DNA from: Bugula neritina
Lineage: Eukaryota > Bryozoa > Gymnolaemata > Cheilostomatida > Bugulidae
Direction: 5' to 3'
Assembly (NCBI GenBank): GCA_964035545.1
Contig: OZ037767.1
Location: forward strand, 21,517,628-21,581,627
Length of the DNA: 64,000 nucleotides
Shown: piece after piece, positions 31,626 through 43,652 of the stretch
Position numbering within the stretch: position 1 is the stretch's first letter
How the letters are laid out: every line of letters starts with the position of its first letter
Position numbers and translations under genes: made by a program
The notes under the pieces: model-generated
Told to the model about the DNA's origin: nothing
Databases searched by the model: none
The model's input: only the letters and a program-made list of their open reading frames with translations

Positions 31626-34600
31626 TTACATACCTAAACTCATAAACTTGTACTCAGCTCTGAATCCTCTCCCAGAACCTGTCATTCCAGATTTGAAAGT
31701 TATCATGAAGAAGTCCTTGTCAGATTCTATCACTTTGCTAGTGATGTGAGTGGTGGATGCAGAGTGGTCATTAATGCAGTAGCTAAGCAGATAAACATGT
31801 GTCCCATTAAAATACAAGTTGTTACCAACAACTTTGTTAAAACTCTGTTAGAAAACTGGTATAGTAAATTTTATTACAATTAGAATTTATAATTCTTGCT
31901 GATTATGCATCAAAAACTTAAATTAACAAATCGCTGAAAGCTAAAATAAAACTGCCTCCAACAAAATTTTCTTACTATATTATTAAAGATGGAAATCTAG
32001 ATATTATTTTAATGGTTTTTAAGATTCTCATTATTATTATAACAATTTCTGCGATGCCCAACTGAACAATTTTAAGGGCAGATAATTTCCTATTTGGCTG
32101 CAACCTACAATCTAATATAACAAGCACTATAAAAGAAGCAGTGATACAATCGTCTAGTACCTACTAATGAGACACAATTGAGATATCAGTCTGGAAAACA
32201 CTTACATGTCCATCATCTTGTCCTCGGTATCTCTATAGTTGGACAGTCTTACATAATCACTATCTCTTTCTTCATTACATCTACAAAAATGTATGCATAT
32301 ACTCTTTTAAAAGAAGTTAAAATATAATGGGCAAGATATTCTTCATAGTAAGCATCAGATATTATGATCAACTAGAAACTCCAGAAACATTATGTTCCCA
32401 GCTTGTAAGTCTTTGAACTCACGCAAGTTTATAGTCACCATCCCTGTGAGAAACCCCTGATGGAAAGGCCGTTCTTGTTAAAGTGGGCTGAGGGCTTATT
32501 TAAATGAGGCACAGGAGCAATTGTGACTGGATGCTTTTCCTAACATCACCAATGGCCTTTGTCAGGGCTCGAACTCATGACCTCGTGTTTACTAGGCTAA
32601 CGCTCTAACCCCTAGACCACGGCTGCTCCCTAACTTGTAAATCTCTGAAATGAGGTAGTAATAAATAGTTGTACTAAAAATAGCTCTTCAACCGAACAAC
32701 CTGCAGCTGAACTGAGATGCATGCTTGGAAAACCAGTGATGCCACGATACTATCATGAAACATTGTGTTATGTTATGCTCTCTGTTATACACTTGTGTTG
32801 TTGATTGTTTTCTCTCACCTACATTTAGCTGTCATATATTAGACTAGCCTTGGTTCAAACAAAATTTCCTATTGGTTACTTACAATGGTGGATAGCCAAT
32901 GACATCAAAGTCTGTGAACTTGATTGAAACTCTACTACCATCTCCATCAAACAAATATTGACACAAGGTACCTTTAGGGTAGATCCCAGGATAGTTTGGG
33001 GAAGTGATCTCACCTTCCACATTGACTGATTTTTTGTACCAAAATGTACAGGCTACAATCAAAGATTTTTATTTAAATTTACCTTATATCATCCACTTTC
33101 TATGCGATTTATTATTGTAATCATAATTATATAAAATATAAAATAGCAATTTGAGATTAATTGAAATTAAAAAATACTCATAACCCAAACTAACTTTAAA
33201 AATCGTGAAATGCTGCTGTATAAGTTTGTCATGTTAGGCTGTGAGTTTCCAAAACAAAATATATTATATGGGATATAAGGCAAAGCTGCCTATGGAAGAC
33301 TATGGCCTGGCAGATTACAAACCCATGTGTCTTATCAAAGAACCAACTGGCATTTCAGAACAGGGGTTTATTAATATGCAGCTGCACTTCATGTACAATG
33401 ATGTGTATCATCATGTTACTGCCCAACACCAAGTCAACCGATGAACTGCGTCAGTCAGTAAACAAACTACTTGAAACTTTATGTATTAAGGCCAAAGCAC
33501 ACTACTTGAACATCTAACTTGAGCATTGCACCATGCTCAAACTTTCCATGATAAGAGTGAAGTGTATAAGGCTATAAGCTGCCGTGAGTTTCAGTCATGT
33601 GATTAAGTCTCATTCACCGGCTTTCCATGTACCGATCTCAGATCGATCTCAGGGAGATCGATCCATGGAAAGACGTCAAAGATCGATCTCAGTCGTTCTA
33701 AGCTGGTCGGTCTGTAGAGCTCGAACTCAGATCGATCTCAAGGTAATAAGACCATGGAAAGACGAAAGATCGAACCGAGAAGTAGAAAAATGACTGCTCG
33801 CTAAAATTTCGTCTGCTAATAAAAATGATAACTTATTGTTAATTACTAAGCAAAGTACTTAATAATTAAGATAGCCACCTTTTCAAGTGGCAAAATTTTG
33901 ACTTTCAGTAAAATGATTAAGAAAACTTGATTATGTAAAATTATAGACGGTAGAAGATACAAAAAGTGAGAGCATTTAAATTGAATTTAAACGACTAGTA
34001 TAACGCACTGTCATTAGTTATTTGCTGCGTAATTTTAAGCCTAAAAGTCCCATAAGTTTATGAATAAGCTGCACAACAGCTATCAATTTTATATAAGCTG
34101 TCAAGCTAAAATATTAAAATCAATTATCTTAAATTGGCCAAATTACTTCATATTAAAAGCTTTACTGCGTAGAGTTTATAGCTGACGTTAAATTTTAGAC
34201 TATGAAAATTTTGTTTTTCACCAGCAGTAACTTTTATCACTCAGGTGGGTGAAAAAATTATACTATTAAAGTAGTCTTCACCTAAGAGGAGGCAACTCCG
34301 AGAGATCGATCTGACACTCTCATGGAAAAACGATCGATCTGAGCACATTACTCAGATCGATCTCAGCGAGATCGATCTGAGATCGGTACATGGAAAGCCC
34401 GTGATTGTATTCAAGTGTGGTGTGCTTTGACCTTTAACCTCAACTCACGTGTGTATGGCACAACTTCATCAGCTTTTATTCCGAAATCTAAAATTTGAAA
34501 AATGGAACATACATTTTCTGGCCATGATATAAAGTGCTATGTTGATGAAATAACAGAGCAGATAAACTATTTTGAGTTGTTGTAGATAATGAAAAACTAC

Positions 34601-37600
34601 CTGTTACAAACTTGTACTGAAACTTGAATCCTCTAGCTTGAGAGTTTTTAGTCATAGCCTCAAATCTGAGCTGCAGAAAGGGGCCGTTACTCATAATAGC
34701 TGGTGGCAATGTGGTACCGCAGAGAACCATCAACGTTTCTGGATAGGAATTGTCTACTTGTATACTGACTGTCACTTTGTCTGAGAGGTCACATGACCTG
34801 AGTATATAGACAGATAGTAAATAAGTCAATGATAAATAGGTCAATGATAAATAGGTCAGTAATATAAGATAAATCAAGTCAAAAATGTAATTTAACAGGC
34901 ACGTAAAAGCTCCCTCAAACAAGCATTCCTGTAAGTTTACAGTGACTAAAAGCCAATTGAATTTATTAACCAACCTGAAAACAGTGCTGTCAGCTCCACC
35001 ACTGTTTAGATCAAAGTCTATAAATTTAATTGCAACTCTTTCATTGGCTGCGGCATAGAACTTGTAGGTACAGAGTGAGGCTGGAGTATATGGACTAGGG
35101 TAAAGTTCAGATGTCATGCTGCCTTGTTTTATGTATTTTGATTTTATTTCACGATCACACTTGTATCTGGGTTGTAAAACTGAAATAATTCATCAAAATG
35201 TAACAAAGAAGTTTATTTCCAGATGTGAACACATTCTAAACAGTCATTCGACATGCAAACAGCAGTGGCCAGTTTCCTACACACTTTTATGAATTGGCAA
35301 GCTGCAATAGCAAGTTTGTTAAAGTATTTTTAGTATTTTTCAAATAATTAAAACTAAATAAATGCAGTTGAAGCGAAAATATCTGTAATGGCATTCATCT
35401 AACTGTGTAAAGCACAACTTTATGTGTTTGAGACAAAAAATTAGCAGTGAGTTTATTCTGTAACAGATATTAGTGACTTTTCTAGCCGTTGCAGCTTACA
35501 AAGCAAACATAGCTGTTAGTAAGTTTTCAAGAAAGGGACACTTTAGAGCCTTCGCTTATGAGGTTCATCAAGCAGAGTAAGGAATAGAATATTGCTTAGG
35601 AATTTATTACATTACTATGGGTAAAGTAATTTTATTAAATTCCTGAGAATGTCAAACATGTATTGTAAACAATATACCATCTGATAAATGTATGGTTCTA
35701 TCTACAGGATATGAATTAATATAAAACAATATACCATCTGATAAATGTATGGTTCTATTTACCTGGTTTGATGAATGAAAAGAGAGCAGCAAAACCCTGC
35801 ATACTCAGCTGATCGTTGGAAGTAAAAACAACTTTAATCTTTGTTCCTGTGGAAAAGATCTCCTCATATACGTGATAGCCACAGAATTGACCAATTACAG
35901 GAGAGTCATTACTGTCCCCATCGTACACACTGATGATGTCATAGCTACTGTCCGCGGAATTGCATTTCCTGTTAAAAACAACTTTGTGATACATAAATAT
36001 ACAAAGTGATTCAAGCATGTAACATGAGAAAACATTGTGAGTTGGATACAGAATGTAGTGCATATTTTAAATACAAAAACTAGCTGAGTAAATAGTATAG
36101 AGAATAAGATATGCAGCCTACATTTACTAATATAAGAAAATACCATTTAGCTCTTATTCATATATATACTTTATTTTCGAAATAAACTAAATTTATGAGT
36201 CAGCAACTAAAATAACAGTATTGAGCAGCTGCAGACGACTAGCTATGACTCATAGTACAGCGTAGTGTAGCACTAGCAGGTTGAGCTTTTGCTAATATAG
36301 ATACACAGATATATACTTCTACCAAAGTGAATTTTGTTAACCTCTTAACAAAATTTCTTCACTCACATGGAAGCAATCACTGCTAGCTGTGAAAGAGCAG
36401 CTGTTTTAATTGTCCGGGGAAAGGATGTGAAATTATTCTATAAATTTTATTCTATATAGAAAAGCTTTTACATATTATATATTCATTCAGTTCCATGGAC
36501 TGTCTAAAATTTAAGCTATCTAGTGATTACCAAGTTGTACTCATTATACTTGACACTACTTCTGCTATATGTTATGTGCTATACACTATACACTACATAA
36601 TATATGCTATATGTTTTATGCTATATGCTTTATGCTATATGCTAAATACTATACTACACTATGTGATATATGCTATATGTTATGTGCTATATGCTATACA
36701 CTATATACTATATGTTACATACTATATGCTACATACTATATACTATATTCTATACACTATATTATACTATATGCTATATGCTACATACTATATACTATAT
36801 GCTATATTATACTATATACTATACATACTATGTACTATAATATACCATATACTATATACTATATACTATATACTATATACTAATATATATTCTATACTAT
36901 ATACCATATACTATATCTTATATAGTATATAGTATATACTATATACTCTATACTATATACTATATATAGTATATATAGTATATACTATATCTTATATAGT
37001 ATATAGTATATAGTATATACTATATACTCTATACTATATACTATATATAGTATATATAGTATATACTATATCTTATATACTATATACTATATATGTGTAC
37101 TGTGAACAAGTAATTTGACACAGTCATAGCTGCTGGAAAGGGACAGAAATGGTGACACATGCCGGATACAGTCCTCAGTAACAACTCAGTTACTCCGAAT
37201 GTGCTGAAAGGATGTGATTATAGGAAGTTAACATGTAGCTGCAGGAAACAAGCAGGGAATACAATAACAAGAGCCTACCTCATTGGATGATTATGGTTTT
37301 GTATTAGATTATCATTGGTGTAACTGTAAAGTTAGAAATATGGGTAATCATATCAAATATACTGAGGGCATGACATACGTGATGCAATTAGGGTAAGATA
37401 TAGAAGCTTAGCGATAACAGAAATAATGCTGATGAGATTTCTTTGTAGAATTTGTGGTAAACTTAAACCCATACTTCAAATCTTTCAGAATATCTGCTAC
37501 AATCTACAGCATGTTGTAAAAATGGCTAAATAAACCCAAATCCAAAAGGTCTCTTTTCCACCAGCACTGCATAGCTTCAAATTGTGCTGTTTGAAGTAGC

Positions 37601-40600
37601 AATCCAAATTTATTATTATTATCGCAATAATCTTTTCAGAAAACAATTTAATTTTGTGGAAGTGTCTTAATGCTTTCTCATAATATGTTCAAATTTCAGC
37701 TAACAGATCAAAACCATGTACAAGTTTTAAGAGGAGTTAGTTTGGAGTTGCTTTGCATATTTGTTTTAAGGAAAAAGTGCAACCAAGTAAATTGTCAAGT
37801 TTAGAAATTATGTACATTTAATGATATTTTATTACTCTTTCATTTACTCAATTACAATCTAGCAATTTACAACGCTGTAACTTGAATGGTTTAAACTTTA
37901 AATAGTCAAACACCAACATGTTATCAATTAGGATTCTGTTCCTATAAACTACAATTTCTTTGCTGGCCAGCACATCGAGCTGTTCTATAATTATCCATTG
38001 CCTCTAAAAGCAATTTATATATCAATGCATATCCAACAGTTTTTAATGCCGTTAAGTGCTATATACTATAAATTATAAGTTGCATAGCCAGTCAATCTAT
38101 CCTGCCTACCTTGGCTGTGAGGTGGCTTGCACTGCAAGATCTATTTTGAGAAATGTGATTTTCACACTTTCATGCCAATCTCCAGAAAGTACCCAAGAAC
38201 AGTTGGCATTGGGAGGATAACTCTGAAATATTAAAATATTCCACACGTTTGAGTTAGAATACATAAGAATGTAACCTAATCTGTAGACAACGCTGTTTTA
38301 AGACATTTCTCCTTATCAACACAACACAGAGCACCATTGGCTTACTTCATTGCGCTAGTAGAAACTTGTATTAATTCTACCAAAGCATATTGGTAAAAGG
38401 TGTGTAAAATTAAGCAATGTTCTAAAGTAACTGCAGCACATATATGAGCCATGCATAGTGCCTCCTGTACATATAGGGACTGTTGCATAAACTGTACCTG
38501 CAATATAGGTATTCTTGTAGTACATACAAACTGACAATCAGTAGCAGTGAAGTATGATTCACAGTTTGTAGTGATGACTGATATGCTAAATATGATGCAC
38601 AGTTGTGTAGTAATGACTAATGTGTACCTGTGGGTATCCAGGGGAAAAGAACTTTCCTGATAATTTGGCTCCAGCAGAGATACGATAATCACATTGAGAG
38701 CCAGATATTTTTACACCATCACTTTGAAAAGAAGCTAAAAATCAAATATGATGTTTATTCTACACCCTATTGCAAGTAAGCATGTGTGTTATCATGCTGC
38801 CTTATTTCAGATTTATGCTTCTGGACTTGGAGAATGTGGGAGAATCTGGTGGAGAGGAGAAGGTTAAAATGTCAGTTTAGAAACCTAAACGTGAGTATTG
38901 CATAAAAAACTTATCTTCTAATATCACCAAGCAACATAAATCTCTGAGCATGTTCATATAAACTAAGCATTGCTTAGTTAATCTATCTGGGTACTAGGAA
39001 ACACTCACAGTACTAACAAAAAAGACAGATGCATATAGTATAATGTAATATTATAGCACCCATAAATAACCAATTTGATTATCAGACCTTAACTTGATGC
39101 TCACAACACATTTAAGAGACTTGGCCCCCAGTTGGGTTGCTTACTGGAAATATGCTTATATTATTAGCAGTACATATCTGCTTGAGATTTCTACAATGGA
39201 AAAATAAGTTGTCCATATGTTTGAAAAATTGTGGCCTTTATTTTATTTCCAGGGTTTTATTTCATATTAAATGATATCAAATTGGCAGTGACTCACCTTT
39301 GGGCAAGAAATTGAATATCCCTCTAAAGCCTCTTTGTTTTTTTCTTACCACCTCATCAGTGATGAGCTCTAATATAAGAACACCATGTTTAGAGTAAAAT
39401 CTCTTGTTAGACATCAATGTCATATTTCCACAGATCTGAGTATCAGCCTTGACTTCTTCATTGATAGAAGGACTCGTCTGGTGCAAGTAGACTCGTAGCT
39501 TGTCTCCAGTATTACAACTGAAATATAGAAACATTATTTAAACAGCATAAAAGTTAAACAAATGTTAAATTATGATATGGAAAGGATTTCAAAATCAACG
39601 AGTGTTCTGTAAATTGGGCCATCTTCAAATTTCATTATTAACAAAAGCATGCTTTTAGTTCAGCTTTTCTAACACATTTTAAAAATATTAAAACATTTTA
39701 CCTATAACCAATCACATTATGTAATTTGAATTTTTTATATTATAGAATGAAAATTATAAACAATTTCATATACTTTATAATGCATGCAAGCACATTAAGG
39801 TTGGTTTCAAATAATGAAACTATAATTTATATAGGCAGTAAATTATAATAATGTACCACAATGCACCAGAATGCACCACAAAGCACCACAATGCACCACA
39901 AAGCACCACAATGTGCTACAAAGCACCACAAAGCACCACAATTCAGCATTGCAGTTCTAATTCCACTTACTTCCCGTACTGGTTGACCTGACCAAGGTCA
40001 AGATCAGTGAATGTAATCTCAACTATCATTGGCTCATCGTCTGGAGCTATGAATGTGTAGAGAAGACAGTCTATGTTGTTTCTATATTGAGAAGGATACG
40101 ATGGTGAAAAGAACTCTCCAGACAGTTTGTCACCGTTCTTCTGAAACGTGACGCACTGACAGCCTAACAACAGGAAGTAGTACTACATTGCTTTTAAGAT
40201 CCTTAAGATCTTTATTCTCATTAACCTTGATGCAGTTGAGATAGGCAACATGCAAAACTTGAGATAAATGAATATTACAGATTTATATACCTAAAGATTT
40301 TATACCTTCAGAAACCAAATAGCTCAGCTCAAGATCGCCATTGAAAAGCTAAAGCAGATGTGATCTTTTTAAAGACGAGGGTCACCACATCTGCCTTTTA
40401 CTTTGTTACATTGATGTAACATTATGAGAGATTTAATTAAAGTTTATAAGACAACCATCTGGCAATAATGCATAATTTCTAGAGCAACTGTATACAAGGT
40501 ATATTATCAAATTACAGTACATGGTGAATCTACTAATAGGTTAAAGTCCCCAGTCATCTAAATATGCATAATGTTGAGAATATAATAAGTACGCGGTGGA

Positions 40601-41330
40601 ACAGCAAGTTGCTTTGTTACCAGCAAATATACAACGTTTAGGTACAGTAACAGAGAAATTTCAATAACCTAAATTCTTTGATTTTCTTAATGCATTGTGA
40701 GTTGGATGCTAGTCAAAACTCTCATGAGAACACAACTTCTTTTGCTACTTTTAACTTTTAGAACATGCAAGCTTTAGCTAGATTTTTACCTTCAGAGTCA
40801 CAACAGAATATTAAAAGGATTTATACTGTGACAGCAAGAAAAGGGTTTTTGATGACAATGCAGTGAAATGAAAGGCAAATTTGATAAGATATTCTAAATT
40901 ATCATGGGGGTTTTAAAAAGACAGCTGTTTCTGAAAATAGGAGTATTATAATTATTAATAGCAAATCTAGATTGTGGCTGCGAAAATTTGGAAGAGCTCA
41001 GCTTAAATAACACAGAATATTGAGGAGCTTGTAGACAAATATAGCAAATACTAGAACTTGCACATGCATGCAGTCACGCTACAGAAACGAATTTGAGCTA
41101 GGCCTTGGGGAAGTTTGAGAAAATTTGCAAATGACACAGGCAAGTGAAAACAAATTATATTATATGCTGTGATGAATTATACAAGAGTTTGCAGTTGGAT
41201 ATCATGAAGAGTAGGTAACAGAATTAGTACCTGGATTCAGTACACCATAGATGCTGCCCAATAAAAAGCTGACTATCAACGCTAATTTGACAGCGTTTGC
41301 TGCTGTCACATGCTTATACCCTGAAACCAT
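31626..41330 (-). CDS. Secreted four-CUB-domain protein, SOL-1/suppressor-of-lurcher-like, eleven exons, complete
   Basis: CUB domains are extracellular beta-sandwich binding modules. Exons in transcription order: 41330-41231, 40163-39971, 39517-39297, 38734-38628, 38222-38110, 37323-37279, 35968-35763, 35179-34975, 34797-34601, 33052-32884, 31842-31626; 590 residues, every junction phase-consistent. Residues 1-30 form a signal peptide (AVKLALIVSFLLGSIYG). CUB1 about 35-172 (SGEFFSPSYPSQY, NIDCLLYTFIA, GFRGIFNF), CUB2 about 186-327 (SGKFFSPGYPQ, DIISVYDGD, GFAALFSF), CUB3 about 336-461 (YPSPYTPASLC, RGFKFQYKF), CUB4 about 464-587 (ITSPNYPGIYPKGTLC, GRGFRAEYKF). NIDCLLYTFIA followed by VEITFTDLDL resembles the first CUB of nematode SOL-1 and insect relatives, auxiliary proteins of ionotropic glutamate receptors. 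Unlike SOL-1, no C-terminal membrane segment follows, so this form would be secreted. Exon 6 is only 45 bp and encodes a His/Asn-rich loop within CUB2. Confidence 0.85.
32418..32633 (-). mobile_element. tRNA-derived SINE, copy 1
   Basis: On the minus strand it starts GGGAGCAGCCGTGGTCTAGG then GGTTAGAGC (A box) and has GAGTTCGAGCCC (B box), then a non-tRNA body shared with the copy at 60277. Flanks CTTGTAAGTCTTTGAA (32402-32417) and CTTGTAAATCTCTGAA (32634-32649) form a 16-bp target duplication with two differences. It lies in the last intron of the CUB gene, in sense orientation. Confidence 0.9.
33613..34405. mobile_element. GATC-rich TIR MITE in a CUB-gene intron
   Basis: The left end CCGGCTTTCCATGTACCGAT then CTCAGATCGATCTC is mirrored at the right end (GAGATCGATCTGAGATCGGT then ACATGGAAAGCCCG). 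Next to both ends are several more copies of AGATCGATCTCAG and CATGGAAAGACG in both orientations. The middle 430 bases are plain AT-rich DNA. The superfamily is unknown to me and I could not identify a clear target duplication. Confidence 0.8.
35668..35763 (+). repeat. 57-bp-period duplication at a splice donor of the CUB gene
   Basis: AACAATATACCATCTGATAA then ATGTATGGTTCTAT occurs twice. The second copy runs into the donor of the exon that starts at 35763 (minus strand GTAAATAG); the first copy carries the altered version GTAGATAG. Confidence 0.85.
36560..37092 (+). repeat. TATACTATA-type simple repeat, CUB-gene intron
   Basis: About 530 bases of TATACTATATGCTATA-like units with many local inversions (ACTATATAGTATA), so it is both tandem and self-complementary. 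It includes a duplicated block at about 36911-36995 and 36994-37075. The open frames in it are artefacts. Confidence 0.9.
38300..38372 (+). repeat. Dispersed repeat family R1, copy 1 (diverged)
   Basis: CTTATCAACACAACACAGAG then CACCATTGGC...GCGCTAGTAGAAAC matches the two better copies at 50795 and 51062, with changes. Confidence 0.6.
39853..39942 (+). repeat. 10-bp tandem repeat, CUB-gene intron 2
   Basis: About nine units of ATGCACCACA / AAGCACCACA lie just before the exon at 39971. Confidence 0.92.
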
Positions 41331-42144
41331 GTTCAAAGTTGAATCAGTTTGAAATTGAGAAAAGTAGTCCGGCAACTAGGCGTCATATCAGCTGAAACAA
41401 TAAAAGGAATGGTAAGTTATTATGGAAAAATATATTTGATCGGTTTAAAACCTATCACTTTTCAGAATATCTGGTTATTAGTAGTATAGCATCTTATTAG
41501 TTGAAAAACAGCAGTTTTTTTAATCATTGAGAAAATCTCTCGACTAAAATTGTACCCTGCTACACCCAGAACGCAGAAAAGCTTGAATGTGTAATTATTA
41601 AATTCGAAGTAAAAATGGTTTTAATTAACAAGTGTCCAACTACCTCTGTTTCAATTAAATGGCATATACAGTGCATGCAACATGTGCAACATTGCATTAT
41701 TCATGTGTAGAAAATATATGCATCATACACATAATATTGTACAGTGCATATATTTATGTGCATTATTATAATTATTCAACACTGTGCATATACTATGACA
41801 TTACAGAACATAAACATCCTAACTTCCTACATGTAAACTCAAGTATATGTTTCTATAACTCATGTTCACAAAGTGCAGAACGGTTGGCTTGAACTCAAAC
41901 TATTAAGCAAGTAGCATATGGAAGTGTACAAGAAAGTGACATACACATGGTTATTTTTTATAAATATAATATACTTACACATTAATCTACCTCTTGAATA
42001 TATTCAATATAATTATGTAGTTATAGTATAGATAACAGGTAAAGCATGCAGTCATCTGAATATGGTACAATGCAGCTAGATGCTGATTCAACTATGCATA
42101 ATATTATGAATAAGAAGTAGCAGTGATTGTCACCATCCAACTGT

Positions 42145-42305
42145 ATAGAGAAGCAACTCGTGTATAGACTACCAACTCGTGTATAGACTACCAACTCGTG
42201 TATAGACTACCAACTCGTGTATAGACTACCAACTCGTGTATAGACTACCAACTCCTGTATAGACTACCAACTCGTGTATAGACTACCAACACGTGTATAG
42301 AGTAG
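42145..42305 (+). repeat. 19-bp minisatellite
   Basis: About eight copies of CAACTCGTGTATAGACTAC occur, most of them identical. Confidence 0.95.
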
Positions 42306-43284
42306 CGAGTAACAACTCGTAATGAGCAAATGGTCCTAACTGCCTGCTATTCAGCTGAGAAGCTAGAGGCTAATTATTATATCAGCAGCTGACTTAATGT
42401 CACCGTAATTTGCCAGCCACTCCTACTTCACAGAGAGTAATGACTAATCTACATACAAATGTACTCACAGCAATTTAATGTGCAGTATATTCAATTCCCT
42501 ATGCACAAGATGATGTGATTGTATCTATAATTTATTGATTTTCATGTTTTCAGCATTTTATAACTATACTATTAGGGCTAAATTCTCATACTTGTAGCTT
42601 TACAGTTGGGTAACTGCTGTAATCTTTTCACAACACAATTTTTCAGGCTGTTCATTGTAATTGCAGATTGTATTAAAATGCACTTGATAAACAATATAAT
42701 CAAGGAAGCAACTGGCTAAAATAAAATGTTTTAAGCAAATCATTTTACTCTATATTGCTACTAGAGCCATATCAACAAACAATACAGTCACAGAAGTTTT
42801 GTTTAGAGTGCGTACTTGAGACTTAAGTACTTGAGAGTTGAGTACTTAAAAGTAAGGTTCACTGTTGAGCCTCAAAGGCTCATAGAATCATAGTCTTTCA
42901 GAGAGAGACAATTTCTATTCAGCTCTAAAAACTTTGTTTGCTTTTCTCATATATTCTTAGGGTTTGTCTCCCTTGTAATATTGTAAAAGTTTACTGCTGA
43001 AGGTTTTGACAGTTGTTTCATTTCAGTTATCTTTTGTTCTTAGTTTAATACATGCAGTATACGTGACAGATGTACTTACCAGTAAATGTTAAAGTTCTGA
43101 GAAATAAATTGTTATTGCTGAGTTGAAGTAAATTTTTTTATAGAAAAATAGCAACATGGTTTTAAATGGTTTCCTTGTTAGGAAAATTATATGATTACAT
43201 GGGGCTGTTCATTGCTAGAAAGCCTTACTCCCCTACCAGCTGCCAGTTTCTGATGGTACAAAGGCTACATCATTAGGTGAAAAT

Positions 43285-43652
43285 ATAACTCTATACTCTA
43301 TACTTTATACTTTATACTCTTTACTCTATACTCTATACTCTATACTCTATACTCTATACTCTATACTCTATACTCTATACTCTATACTATATACTCTATA
43401 CTCTATACTCTATACTCTATACCCTATACCCTATACCCTATACCCTATACCCTATACCCTATACCCTATACCCTATACTCTATACTCTATACTCTATACT
43501 CTATACTCTTTACTCTATACTCTATACTCTTTACTCTATACTCTATACTCTATACTCTATACTCTGTACTCTGTACTCTATACTCTATACTATTTACTCT
43601 ATACTCTATACTCTGTACTCTGTACTCTATACTCTATACTCTGTACTCCATA
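43285..43652 (+). repeat. 7-bp tandem repeat (TATACTC / TATACCC)
   Basis: About fifty units of ACTCTAT, with a central homogeneous block of ACCCTAT (about 43415-43475) and edge variants CTTTACT and CTGTACT. The internal block indicates local homogenisation. Confidence 0.95.

Noticed and set aside
36495-36932. Tyr/Ile/Leu-rich open frames of 104-145 codons
   Set aside because: They are translations of the TATACTATA simple repeat in a CUB-gene intron.
43285-43652. Telomere-like or interstitial telomeric repeat
   Set aside because: The unit is TATACTC/TATACCC, not the animal TTAGGG; the resemblance of CCCTATA to CCCTAA is superficial.
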